Part shown: piece after piece, positions 49,553-60,655 of the stretch
Position numbering within the stretch: position 1 is the first letter of the stretch
Layout of the letters: the number at the start of each line of letters is the position of its first letter
NCBI RefSeq assembly: GCF_009017415.1
Contig: NC_092405.1
Location: 2,480,001-2,544,000 of the forward strand
Source: Aspergillus flavus
Taxonomy: Eukaryota > Ascomycota > Eurotiomycetes > Eurotiales > Aspergillaceae
Direction: 5' to 3'
Length of the DNA stretch: 64,000 nt
Notes under the pieces: generated by a model
Told to the model about the DNA's origin: nothing
Seen by the model: only the letters and a program-made list of their open reading frames with translations
Databases searched by the model: none
Program-made: the position numbers and the translations under genes

Positions 49553-51396
49553 AAAGACTAATCCTAAAACCTAGACAATTGCCTCAATGCAACCTGCCCA
49601 AGGCTTCCGTTGAAACAGGATGCTGGAAAACTTAATTCGGGAAGGGCAAAAAAGGTTCGTGGAGATTGACGAATATGTTTTGCGGTATTTTTATGTGAAA
49701 CAGGCTGGCTGAAAATACGCAATAGTTAAGCTGGTGTTGTTGATAATCCATCAAATCTCACATTTTGGACCCTAATTAGGTCCACGATCGGAGATCCGAT
49801 CGTCCCGTTCATGGCCTTCCACTCGGAGTTCGCATTCCTGTCCAAGCAATTGATTGATAGATAATCGCTTAGTTAACCATTAGGGGAGAATGACCCACAT
49901 CAATCTGTGCCATATCAACAATGGCGGCAATATACATAGTGTCGCCCGTTTACAACGTCGTTCCCTCTCAAGATTGACCATCTCAGGTCGAACTGATCGT
50001 GTCTAATGGGTTTTCATCGATTAACTGCACAGCCGTGCTGGCGTGAGTTCACACTACTGTCTTTTATGAATGAACAACCTCCAGTCGAGCACCATCATAC
50101 CCAAGCGCAGCCGGATGTTTGAAAATGTGTACTAATATGTGATGTAGGACGCATTGAAAGTTGGAATTCTAAAAATTCAGATCAATTATTGGCATCTCGA
50201 GCAGTTTGTCTGCTGCCATACGCATGTCACTGAGAATAAGGACAAGAGTACTATTTGCGACCGAGCTTGAAACAACCCAAGGAAGCTACCTAAGGTCCCT
50301 CTGCGAATCAGTGAATATGCCATCTGGTGCACTTCTAAGGTGATCTGCTGTCGGCATTGATAACGGTATATGTGTATGAATACGGCGAGACCCCTTCTAG
50401 GTGGAGGGTTTCCGCCTATTCACCTATAGCAGAGTGTCCTGGCATAGCTGAAGTTTATATTTAGGGTCATGACTCGTTCCCGTCATCTCTCTAGGTTGGC
50501 CCCAATGCTGAGGTTCCAAGGACCGATACCGAGCCGCCTTGGATTCACTTGCTATCTCTCTCATCCCTCATACCATTGCACGGTTTGTCAGCGTATAGCA
50601 GTCAGCCTCAATCTCTCAGCCTTGACCACATCAGGGTGTCGATCGCTACATGTATCTCAGTTAGGACGCATTCAAGCAAGCGGCAAGCGAAACCAAGTTG
50701 GCACTTGTTTCATTTGAGCACGAACTGTCCTCTTGGCTTGGTCTTGAACTCTTGGGAAAGGCCATCCTGTGCATTCATATCTCGCCAAAGAGAAAAGGAC
50801 ATCATCTCTTAGTCAAAAGATACCAAAGCCCCGCCGATACTGACTTACCCGATTTCTCACGATCCAAGTAGTTATTGTTTATGTTACGCAGAGCTTTCAT
50901 CCCACGTCGTAATCAAAAAGTGATCACCCATTGATGTTGAAGGGAGATCCTTGGGACTCCGAGGAGAAGTCAGGTGATTCCAAGAATGGCGTACGCCGGT
51001 CCAACACGTATGCAGGATCAGGATCGGTGGCATCCGCCGGAGGGCCGGGCCAACATCAACGGTGTATCTATGGGGAAGAGGGAAAGTCGTATATGGCAGA
51101 GAAGTACCTACCGAAGGCCATCGACAAGTTTTTGATGATAATTGATCAGGATTCCACTGTTCCGTAGGATTTCTGTATATTGTGAAGAGGAGCAGAGAGA
51201 TGAATGTTTGCCAGGTTTGCAGGGTGTACACCGGCAGTTCCCGATTGGAAAGTCAGCTTAGATAAGCCATTGCCCAAAGCCGTTAGCCGCAGGGGAAAGT
51301 TTGTTCCCAACATCTCCGTTGTTGAAAGATAACAGAATCTCCCTGATCTTCCTCCAGCTCCCTTCTCCATCAATTGGACCTCCTGCCCTACCCAGA
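43888..51396. other. 7.5-kb stretch with no recognisable gene
   Basis: I found no spliced or intact coding gene on either strand; the longest frames are under 120 codons and lack motifs. The left end is the promoter of the RING-PH-VWA gene, with A-rich runs near 44420-44450. 44.4-48.3 kb carries repeated CGGAGTA-type palindromes. A poly-A tract lies at about 49520-49550. The right end has a CT-rich leader for pda1. The palindrome TTCCTGCAGGAA occurs at 44366-44377 and 46071-46082. Confidence 0.5.
44391..48331. repeat. Dispersed ATACGGAGTAT/ATACTCCGTAT short repeat cluster
   Basis: The core CGGAGTA (or TACTCCG) occurs at 44391, 45139, 45991, 46691, 47551, 48144, 48167 and 48321, with related copies at 45635, 46062 and 48192. 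At 48144-48174 two copies form an inverted repeat with perfect 8-bp arms. TACTCCCCGGAGTA at 48192-48205 and TCCGTACGGA at 45637-45646 are palindromic. Both orientations occur, all outside genes. Confidence 0.75.
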
Positions 51397-52807
51397 ATGT
51401 TGTTCCGCACTGCGTGGGCCCGTCAAGCCGCGCCTTTGAGGCGTCACGCTTTCACTCCCCTTGCCCGTCGCTCCGTCACCACCGACGCCGCCTCGTCGCA
51501 TGCTGAGAACGTTCCGCAGGTTTGTTGAGCCCTTCGGAAAAGTCTCTGATATGGTGATGCTAACGCGCTGTGCGCTTTTCACAGGAGGATGACAAGCCTT
51601 TCACTGTCCAGCTTTCCGATGAGAGCTTTGAGACCTATGAGATCGATCCCCCTCCCTACACCCTGGAGGTCACCAAGAAGGAGCTGAAGCAGATGTACCA
51701 TGATATGGTCTCGACCAGGTATGCATTATTGCGGGATCTTTATTGCTGTTGCGATCTAGCTCTAACGTTTCTCTCTCGTGTTACTTTAGACGCATGGAGA
51801 TGGCCGCCGATCGTCTCTACAAAGAAAAGAAGATCAGAGGTTTCTGCCACTTGTCGACCGGTCAAGAAGCCGTCGCGACTGGTATTGAGCACGCCATCAC
51901 CCGTGACGACAAAATCATCACTGCCTACCGTTGCCACGGTTATGCTTACATGCGCGGTGGAACCATCCGGTCCATTATCGGAGAGTTGCTCGGTCGCCGT
52001 GAAGGTATCGCCTACGGAAAGGGCGGTTCCATGCACATGTTCGCTCCTAACTTCTACGGTGGAAACGGTATTGTCGGTGCTCAGGTTCCTGTTGGTGCTG
52101 GTCTTGCTTTCGCTCAGCAGTACAATGAGGAGCCTACTACTAGCATTGTCCTGTACGGTGACGGTGCTTCCAACCAAGGTCAGGTCTTTGAGGCCTTCAA
52201 CATGGCCAAGCTCTGGAACCTCCCGGTTCTGTTCGGCTGTGAGAGTAAGTTCTCCTTAACTACGGCCCAAGTAAAGGTGAAGTGATTCTGATTCGTTGCA
52301 GACAACAAATATGGTATGGGTACTTCTGCCGCTCGTTCCTCTGCCTTGACCGAGTACTACAAGCGTGGTCAGTACATCCCTGGTATCAAGGTTAACGGCA
52401 TGGATGTCCTTGCCACCAAGGCTGCCGTCCAGTATGCCAAGAACTATGCTGTCTCTGGCAACGGCCCTCTCGTGATGGAGTACGTCACCTACCGTTACGG
52501 AGGTCACTCCATGTCCGACCCCGGTACTACCTACCGTAGTCGTGAGGAGATCCAGCGCATGCGCAGCACTCACGACCCCATTGCCGGTCTCAAGCAGAAG
52601 ATCCTTGACTGGAAGGTCATGACCGAGGACGAGCTCAAGGCCCTGGACAAGGCCGCTCGTGCCTTTGTTGACGAGGAGGTCTCCATCGCCGAGAACATGC
52701 CCGTTCCTGACAACAGCACTCGTATCCTCTTTGAGGACATCTACGTCCGTGGCAGCGAGCCCCGATGGATGAGGGGTCGTACCGTTGATGAGACCTTCTA
52801 CTACTAA
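51397..52807 (+). CDS. pda1: Pyruvate dehydrogenase E1 component, alpha subunit
   Basis: Four exons, 51397..51519, 51585..51718, 51790..52244 and 52302..52807, give 405 residues; introns are 65, 71 and 57 nt. Residues 1-35 ([20 protein letters not shown]) are an Arg-rich mitochondrial presequence without acids. The thiamine diphosphate motif runs from GDGASNQG at about 209 to CENNKYGMG at about 236-244. The loop [16 protein letters not shown] near 300-316 contains the conserved serines that PDH kinase phosphorylates to switch the complex off. The protein decarboxylates pyruvate with E1 beta in the matrix and passes the acetyl unit to E2, feeding acetyl-CoA to the TCA cycle. Codons in exons 3 and 4 strongly favour C- and T-ending forms, as in highly expressed fungal genes. 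Exon 1 ends at the presequence boundary region, a common arrangement. Confidence 0.96.
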
Positions 52808-53142
52808 GTATGACACGATATGGCTTCTCATCGGGGGTGACAATGACGGAGGAAGTATAAAAAACAATTAAATTGGCAGGCTCCTATGCAGCATTACCAT
52901 GCACGTTTACTATGTAATTTAGCCGGGATTTATATCTTTATTTTTGCATTATTCTCCTATAACGTTAGGAATATACTATTGGAGATCGTTCGAACATTAA
53001 TGGTAAATATATAAAATCTCCTTAGCATGTATGTCGACGTTATCGGTGAAGTTTCAGCACTGCAATATGACTTGGAGAGGGATACGCTGTTCGCCAATGG
53101 GTATCATAGCAATAAGATCAAGTAACAAACCGAACGAAAAAA
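52808..53142. other. Convergent intergenic region after pda1
   Basis: AT-rich 3' flanks of two convergent genes. No gene seen. Confidence 0.6.
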
Positions 53143-54759
53143 TCACGCAGGCTCCTGTCTTAGCATTTCAAGAATCATCTCTTGCGTTCTCTGTACAGAA
53201 TCCAACTTCTCTTCCAGCGCCGCCCGGTCCTTTTCCAGCTCTGACCGGATCTCATCCCGCAGTTCCTGCCGGAGTTCCTCCTTGAGCTGGCTGATGGTCG
53301 ACGCAGGCAATGCTTTCTCCTGCCTCTCGCCTTCGTCAGGGGTGACTTCCTCTTGGCTCAGCAGCCTTGCACGACGCTGGGACTCTAAGTTTGAGGCTAG
53401 CGATGCGATTAAGGGCGACGACTGAGGTTCTGAGCTCACAGCATCCAGATGCTTGTTCAGTTTGCCAAGCGTTTCTATGACGGCACTCATCATGCCATTC
53501 TCCCCAGCTGAAGGTAGAGCAGACGTGGACGCTGGATGCTGGGACGACCACCCAGGTGAATTGGAAGGTTGATTTGCAAACATGTTTTCAAATCCGGGAG
53601 GCAACCGGACTAGATTAGATGTAACAGGGGCAGGGGCAGTAGGGGCAGGGGCAGGCGGAGGAGGCAGGGGACCCTGACTTTGGTTACCACTGATCGCAGT
53701 ATTATCCACTGCTGGACTGGACGTTTGTCTCCAACCGTTCGAGCTCGGAGCATCCCACGCCGGTTCCCAAGACCTTTCTTTCCTCTTGCGAGACCGGCGT
53801 GAGTCACGTTTCTCGATCCGCCTTGCCTCGGCCTCTTCCCAGCGCTGCCACGTCGGAATCCAGGCGTCGACAGCTGAACGCCATCGGGGATTCGATAGGT
53901 CCTCATTCTCCGAGCCACCCTTCTCTCGCTGCTCCTCGAGAAACTTCATGCGCTGCTTCGTGACCAGCTCAACCTTCCGCCGCACCGAGTGCCACGAATA
54001 TGGATGTCCCTGGTCGCGCGTGAATTCCGCCGTCACCGTCATCCACCATTTGCACAGGTTACTGCGCTGTCCGAATTCCTCCGCATGCCGATTGCAGATG
54101 TTGAACAATGACACTTCCTCCAACGTCGTCAGCCGCTTGCCATGTTTGCGGGGCGTATCTCCTGCCATCCCGCTACTATCCATATCGTCGTCTCCCAGCA
54201 CCCGATCCATAATACTATTCCTCCCCGCAGACCCCATCACAGCGCCTCCAGTAGTTGTCGCTCCGCCAGCACCCCCCTCCCCTCCTCTCCTAGATTCCTG
54301 CACATCCCCATGCGACGGTACATAATCCGTATCCCCCAGTGCATCCGCCCCCACCACATCGCGCCCCCCGCTCGCAACATCCGACTGATCGCTATCGGAG
54401 CTCTCGATCGATTCCGCCGAAACCCGCGACTCAACCACCAGCGCGACCCCCGGCGCATGTTGCGGCGTATTAGTCCTCGGCCCAGGACCAGCGATGGCCT
54501 TCCCGCCAGCCGTAGTACCACCCCCAACTGCAGCAGCCCCTCCTCCTGGTGCGGCAGTTGCACCCATCCTCAAATTCGACGAGAGGGTCGGTAACGCACC
54601 AGGGGGCGCATTATGCGGCCGCGACATCCATCGCAGCTGCGACATGGGGTACGAGGAGTGAGACGAGGGATTGGGCGATTCGAGTCGACGGCCCGGCGTC
54701 GTCGTTGCTGCGTTTGCCGCCGCATGATGGTTCGGTCCATGTCCGTGCCAGGAATACAT
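53143..54759 (-). CDS. Conserved-looking nuclear protein of unknown function with Trp-rich helical domain and coiled coil
   Basis: One uninterrupted exon gives 538 residues. Residues 1-200 are low-complexity (Gly, Ala, Ser, Asp). The centre (about 208-345) starts KRLTTLEEVSLFNICNRHAE and contains CKWWMTVTAEFTRDQGHPYS, WHSVRRKVELVTKQRMKFLE and WRSAVDAWIPTWQRWEEAEA: regularly spaced tryptophans in helices, reminiscent of Myb/SANT-like DNA-binding folds, though I cannot assign it to a family. A basic stretch RIEKRDSRRSRKRKERSW follows and would act as a nuclear signal. A Pro/Ser linker leads to a C-terminal coiled coil (about 480-535; SQLKEELRQELRDEIRSELE). A DNA- or chromatin-binding dimeric factor is a reasonable inference, not more. 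It is convergent with pda1 and upstream of nothing obviously related. Confidence 0.8.
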   Translation of the reverse strand: MYSWHGHGPNHHAAANAATTTPGRRLESPNPSSHSSYPMSQLRWMSRPHNAPPGALPTLSSNLRMGATAAPGGGAAAVGGGTTAGGKAIAGPGPRTNTPQHAPGVALVVESRVSAESIESSDSDQSDVASGGRDVVGADALGDTDYVPSHGDVQESRRGGEGGAGGATTTGGAVMGSAGRNSIMDRVLGDDDMDSSGMAGDTPRKHGKRLTTLEEVSLFNICNRHAEEFGQRSNLCKWWMTVTAEFTRDQGHPYSWHSVRRKVELVTKQRMKFLEEQREKGGSENEDLSNPRWRSAVDAWIPTWQRWEEAEARRIEKRDSRRSRKRKERSWEPAWDAPSSNGWRQTSSPAVDNTAISGNQSQGPLPPPPAPAPTAPAPVTSNLVRLPPGFENMFANQPSNSPGWSSQHPASTSALPSAGENGMMSAVIETLGKLNKHLDAVSSEPQSSPLIASLASNLESQRRARLLSQEEVTPDEGERQEKALPASTISQLKEELRQELRDEIRSELEKDRAALEEKLDSVQRTQEMILEMLRQEPA

Positions 54760-55463
54760 TGGGTCTCTTTTTGGGGGCGGATCTAAGAGATCCAGGTTCT
54801 GGGTTGGAGGGGGTTCTTTTGTTTTTTTTTTATTCTTTCCCCCGTTTGATGGGCGATTTCTTCTCTTCTCCCCCCCCGGTTGCTTTTTGGTTGTGGCGAG
54901 CCGGGTCTAGAGTGGTGGGTGTGGTATGTCTCGGTGGTGCGGAATGAAAAAATGGGGTGATGATTTGCAATTTTACCACACTGTTGTGATTAGCGGGTAG
55001 GTGTGGCCTGGTACTGTATTTTTCAGCTAGTCTAGATTGTAATTGACATACGACTCTTACCCATCCCATGACACATATATATTTCTATAGTGTGGTCTAG
55101 AACTAGCGGGTATATCAGGCTGTCACTACCCTAAAAATATTATACCATGTACGATCTCAAAACGACCAGTACTTGACTATTTAAATTTAAATCGGAGATT
55201 GAGGTTGCATTTACATTCACTTGATTGTACAGGGTGTATGCGCTATCAGTCCAACACCAAACATGATTTTTGTCCTCCCGCAGGGAACAAAGGTAGATCG
55301 ATAGATAGATAGGTACATCTATGAGAACGGACATATGCCAAATAACAGGAAAACAGACCAGATACCCAGTAATACATGACTGTGGAACATGCCCGCAGAA
55401 CGTAAGAAGAAGAGAGAAGCCGAAGGAGAAAATACAATGATTATTACATGGTCGTTGCGTTGT
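54760..55463. other. Intergenic: promoter of the 54759 gene and nam9 3' region
   Basis: Pyrimidine-rich stretch at 54810-54890 upstream of the minus-strand gene, then AT-rich DNA with a short GATA-type tetranucleotide run near 55297-55312. No gene seen. Confidence 0.55.
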
Positions 55464-56980
55464 CTACCGCCGTCTCAGGTACCAGGCGAAAGCAGCTGTA
55501 CCAACGGGTTCACCGAACGGTGTCGGCACCTCCGAGTAGCCGGGACGAGCCACCGGATGGCGCAGGTAGACCGCTGCGCAGATGTTGTGGTTGACCTCGA
55601 GGTATCGGGGGATGAAGGCGAAAGCGCTCATGTAATCGCGGGGCCTCCAGGGGGTGGCATAGGGCTTTGTGCTGTCGATGGGGTTGTCACGCATCTGGAC
55701 GAGAGCACGCTTAAGCACATCTAACTCCTCGTCTGTGAGTTCCGAGGTGTCAACTTCTTCCTCGGGGTTCTCGGCGGCCTGACGGAAAGCCTCGGTCAAG
55801 GCTTCCCCGGGCTGGGATTCGCTGGCAGTAGCAGATTCGGATGCGGATTCGGAAACGTTCTGAGTTTCGTCGGAAGACTGATCACGCTTAGGGCGCTTAT
55901 TGTCTTTCTTCTCCGCAGGCTTGGCCTTGAGGAGGGTAATAAGCTCGGAGAATTGCGATTCCAAGTTGTCGGCGAGAACAGTGCTTGAATCGGAGCGAGA
56001 GAGGACACGTTTGACGGCCTTCTGGAAACCACGCAGTTCCTGTTTGCGCTTCGCGGGGAGCACATCCTTACTGCCCGCCATGATAGTCTTGGCCTGGGCC
56101 AGCAGGACCTTTAGCGTCTCTCGTGGATCGTCATTTTCCTTCTTTTGACCCTGTTCCTCAGACTCGGCTTCCTTGTTTTCTCCCGACTCTTCCGTAGCAC
56201 CCTCTTCCTTTGCCTCCGCCTCCGCTTCCTGCGCCTCCGCCGACTTTTTCCGGGCGATACGTCCCTCTCGACGCTCGTGTTTGTCCTTAGGGGCACCGGT
56301 TGCATACATGACACGCTCGGGGTCGACCTGGAAAAGATCGCCGGGGTTGAGGAGGTAGCCGGGGTATCTCATCTAGAGAACCATACGGTTAGTTCACCAA
56401 GGCACCTTGGCATGCAGCTTTAATGAGTGAATATAGAGCATACCTGCTTCCCATTGACCGTCACCGCACCGTGAACAACAAACTGTCGAGCCTGTCTAGC
56501 ACTGCTAGCAAACATAGCTCGGAAGATAGCCACATCCAATCGACGCTCCAGAGGAGCAAATGTCATCTGTGTAAAGGGCGTCAATCGAGGGAAGTCTTTA
56601 GTGCCCTCCACACCCGCTCCACGACCAGCGGACATGCCGGAGCCGTCATCCTGGGCTAATCTAGCTGGGCTCATGGGCACGACGCTGCGAATGCGCCGGG
56701 AAAACATGCGCGCCCATTGGCTCTCGCGGACTTGTTCACCATGGTATGATCTGGCCATAGACTTGGCGGTCCATTTTTGTTGGAAAAATGTTTTGCTGCC
56801 GGTTGGGGGGTTACGCAGGCGCTGCAAGTTGAATAGGTTATATTTGCTCCATGATTGTCGGAGTTTCTAAACAGAATGGCATTAGCTGCTGTAAGGGTGA
56901 AAGGAAGGAAATCAAAACAAGGAGTCCACAAAGGGGAGGCTTACAGGCTTGCTCAACGGCGTAGTGGCCCTGTTCCTCAT
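55464..56980 (-). CDS. nam9: Mitochondrial small-subunit ribosomal protein uS4m (Nam9)
   Basis: Three exons, complement(55464..56372, 56444..56866, 56945..56980), give 455 residues; introns are 71 and 78 nt. The short first exon encodes [12 protein letters not shown] and joins to [19 protein letters not shown], the typical Nam9 opening. The S4 RNA-binding domain spans the second splice at about 117-175: [33 protein letters not shown], then [21 protein letters not shown] fungus-type insertion of about 190 Glu/Lys-rich residues follows, and the conserved end has [20 protein letters not shown] and [12 protein letters not shown]. The protein binds 15S/16S-type mitochondrial rRNA and nucleates the small subunit; yeast mutants affect decoding. 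Putting the S4 domain across an exon junction at phase 0 is harmless to the fold. Its neighbours are unrelated in function. Confidence 0.92.
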
Positions 56981-57722
56981 GATGGCGGTTCGGCTGAGCG
57001 TGACCTGAATACTATGTATTGCTGTTCATCCAGCGATCTTGCGGCCAAAACTTCGCATGTAACACGTGATAGCTTGCACATGACCTTGGGATATTAATGC
57101 CATATCTGTCAGGCACCAAGAAACGCTTAGACTCGCGGATGGTAATGGCTTGTGATTGGACTTGGGGGTCTCGCTTGCCACTAGCGTGTTTTGAATGGCT
57201 CCACCCACTTCGATAAATTGCCCGGATACCCGTCAACCTTTTGACTTCTTTCTTCTTTCTTTTCTTCATACTTACCTTGTTTGGGTGGCTGCGATCAAGA
57301 AGGCGGTCCACCACGGATTGGTCCCTGCATTGCACAGCGCGGCGGAACAATCCGTCCAACGGCCTTCGGGTCATTGGCAGGCGTATTCTTTGGCTCCTTT
57401 CCACTTGCTGGAATCATCATTCTCTTTTCATCATCTCTCCGCCTTGAGCGGGGGTATGGAGAAGAGGGATATTCTGTAGTAATCATGTTGTACCACGACC
57501 TTGTAATTTCTTCTATGTCTGCACTTCAGTACCTTGAATTCTCTTCCACTTTTTATCAGTTACCTGCGTATTCTATCTATCCATGTTGTCGTCCTTTGCT
57601 TCTCTAGTTACCCATAAACGAGATTCCCAAATACCAACTTCATTTCCGCTATAGTAGCAGTCGTTTTGTATCATTTGATTATTCCATCGTGTATCTATGC
57701 ACCTGCACGTCTTTATATTGTT
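56981..57722. other. Intergenic: nam9 promoter and uvsD 3' region
   Basis: Pyrimidine-rich patches at about 57240-57270. Plus-strand frames at 57195-57607 are open but show no recognisable protein. Nothing else noted. Confidence 0.5.
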
Positions 57723-60071
57723 CTATTCCTGCTGCTTTGAACTTGGGAAAGCTTCGAGCAGAGCCTCGGCCTCTTGAGGATTCACAGCGTCGTCCAAGAT
57801 CTCGTGGGCCATCTCCACCGTCTCATCCTCAATGCCGGCCTCAAGTATCTGCCCTTCACTGAACGCGAGTCGCGTCAGCACCACTAAAAACTTCTGCTTT
57901 CCCCCCGCTACTCGGCTGAGTTTCGACTGGAGGTCGACGTGCTCTGGATGTCGACGGATCACCCCGTACACTAGACGCATCAACCCATTTACTAACTCTG
58001 CGCGCAACTCCTTTTCGGGCGGTGATGCATACAAGGCATCGAGTTCGTCGTGCATGGCTCGAATAAGTCGTGCTAGCGCCGTGGAGTGAGATGCAATGAC
58101 CATGCTGCCATGAGTACTGGTGGGGGCCTCTTGATTGAAGGCAACTGATGTCAAAAGAGACAACGCTTCCAGCCGCATATCGCAAATCTCCGAAGCCATG
58201 TAGGGGGGCTGTCCCTCGTCTACCTGTGGTATCTCACTCAGAAGGTTCGCCACGCGATCAACAATGTAGTTTTCGTTTGCGATCTGGTCCTGCTCTGTGT
58301 CCTGAACAGAACCAAAAGACTCGATGCGAATGCTGGTCGATAGAAGATTTAAGGTTAGGATGATGTCGCTTATGGACTGTGAGCAATTTAACATCATCAG
58401 AATAAAGTCGTAGCGCATGTATCGCCAGAATTGCTCCAACACGCGGTCGATATGTAAGCATGAGCAAGCCATTTGGTACAGGAGGCCCAGCGCCTCAGTC
58501 GAGTTTACAAGAGGCTGCAGCTCAGATAATGGTGTCTGTCTGACCTGTCCGAAATTTTGCCGCGAAACGGGGGAGTGTTTGAACCGGGGGATGCCGTTAA
58601 CTTCCCCCGACTCTTGTAATAGCGGCACTAGGTGCTCGATCAACTTAGAGGTAGACGACGGCGCATCAAGAGCCAAGACATGCCGCATAATCCCCATAAA
58701 AATGGGAACGGGCTCGAAAAACTTTTCGCGCAAAGCACGAGACCATAATGAAATTATAGCCCGTGCATATTCTAGCAAATAACTACCAATGTCGAGGTTT
58801 GCCACTTCCTCAAGTAAAATTGACGACAGTGTTCGCTGAGGTTCTGAGGGGAATGTTAATCTAGCCATCACCTCAATGTCACTGTTCTCGTTTGGGAATG
58901 TTCGATGATTCAATAGGCGCTTGACCAATTGTGAGCTTTGGTCGTCGACATGAGCGGTTCGGTTCGGTATGGCTTCATCTAAGGCATCGTCCGACATGTC
59001 ATCGACAGCAGTTTCGACATGCATAGGCTCTGGCTGTGGGCTTAATTCAAGTGGTATCGGACTATCCTCGCTCAGCCTCCTCTTCCGTTTACCACCCACT
59101 GTCGGGCTCATTCGCTTATACCGCGTAGATTTGCTGGGAGAGGCGGCAAGTATCTCATCGTCATCGAATCCATCGCGGAAAGGCAGGGCTTTGTGTTTCT
59201 TTGGTGTTCCTGGAGCTGGCTTTTCTTCTGCCCGGCCTTTCGCTTTCAGATTGCTGATCCGCATAGACTCTTCGGCAAGGTCTTGCTTAAGAAACGCATT
59301 CTCCGTAGCTAGCATTTTCCCTTCCGCACGTGCGGCCTCTACTTCTTCCTTGTGCCTAGCTATCTCTTCAGCCATCGCCTTTCGTAGAGCGGCAACCTGA
59401 CGTTCATAGTTCTCTGCAAGTTTCGCCTGATTTGATCGGATGATAGCAATTTCCCCGGCTTTTGTTTCCGCCATAGATCTGGCCGCAGCCAGCTCTTCGG
59501 TCATTCGCTTATACCGTTCATTCTCCGCTGCCAGCTGTTGTCAAGAATTAGCTCTGCAGAGATGCAGATCAGGAATCTAATGATATACCTTATCGTTTAT
59601 CATGCCGTAAGCTACATGACCACGCTTAGTGTGTGAAGCTTCTGCTTCAACCTCCATGGCCTCGGGATAAGCTTGTTCACCCTCTCCTTCCGGGTTAAAT
59701 TGGTAGGAGCCAGACTGCTCGGTAGGCACAGCTGGTTGATCCAGCCCATGCATCAACTCAGTCTCATCTTCTAGAACCACCGCGTCCAATTCCCCTACAT
59801 CCAAAGCGCCGTAATCGCCGGTCAATCCCGTGTGTAAATGGGCAGGGGGTTTTAACGAAGCATTGGAGAGGAAGGACTGCTCGGAAGCTGCCGCTTGAAT
59901 ATTATGGCTAGCAAAAGCTCGAGAGGGCTGGCCTATTGCCGCTGTAGTCTGAGACTGGGGCTGTGCAGCCTGGTTTGCTAAGACCGCGTTCTGTTCCAGC
60001 TGGAATAATGTGCCCGGTGGCAGATCGTCGAAGCCATCATCGGAGAAGAAATCATCATCGTTTTCTTCCAT
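57723..60071 (-). CDS. uvsD: UvsD, ATRIP/Rad26-type DNA damage checkpoint protein
   Basis: Two exons, complement(57723..59534, 59589..60071), give 764 residues; the 54-nt intron (GTATAT...CAACAG) joins YGMINDK to LAAENERYKRM. The N-terminus has the acidic motif DDFFSDDGFDDLPPGTLFQL (about 6-25), the form used by ATRIP relatives to contact RPA. Residues about 162-260 are a heptad coiled coil (AKLAENYERQVAALRKAMAE, then EEIARHKEEVEAARAEGKML). A basic patch GGKRKRRLSED lies near 303 and the rest is a large helical domain. The order matches Aspergillus UvsD, fission yeast Rad26 and budding yeast Ddc2/Lcd1, the obligate partner of the ATR kinase that brings it to RPA-coated single-stranded DNA. 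It shares a divergent promoter with cds1. Confidence 0.88.
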
Positions 60072-60655
60072 GCCCTAAGACGCACGATCGCCATGAATGA
60101 GAGAATGAAAGGCGAACGTGGCGTATGAATAAAGGAATGACTGCGGTAAATAGTGGGGATTTAGTTGTTGGGGTTGTAAGCAAAAAAAGTAGGGGAAAAT
60201 AACGCCTGACGTAGTAGCCGGTCAAAGTCACCTGCGGCCACGGGATCTCACCTCCCTCTCTTCTTCCTACTCCTCACTCTCCTCCGCTTCCTCAATATCA
60301 ACCCTGCGATTTGGACCGCAGTCAATGAAACATTGACGGAGAATTGCTTGTTGAGTCCTACCCAGCTGTGTCTTGCTCCCCGGCTTTTTTGTCCGTGCTT
60401 CCGCCGACCGTAGTCGGTCGCTATTTCACATGAAATTTTAATCTATTAACGACGATCACCTGTGCTCACTCTCTTCTCTCTTCCCTTTCTCACTCCCTTT
60501 TCTCCTCTTCGCCCTCCCCTGTCGTACTTGTCCTTGTCGGCCCCGTCCCGACCCCAGTTCGCCTTAGGATTTTATTCTAGACTTTCCCGTCTTTCCCCAC
60601 GCATACCGCTTAGGTACCGCGCCATCCTCCTTTCTGCCCTCGGCTCATTTACACC
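60072..60655. promoter_or_regulatory. Divergent promoter region of uvsD and cds1
   Basis: 584 bases separate the two ATGs. The cds1 side has a long CT-rich tract at about 60467-60530, a common fungal start-site context, and CCAAT-less AT-rich DNA near 60430-60450. No coding frame of note. Confidence 0.5.

Noticed and set aside
51740..52177. 145-codon minus-strand frame
   Set aside because: Antisense shadow of pda1 exon 3, caused by its strong codon bias.
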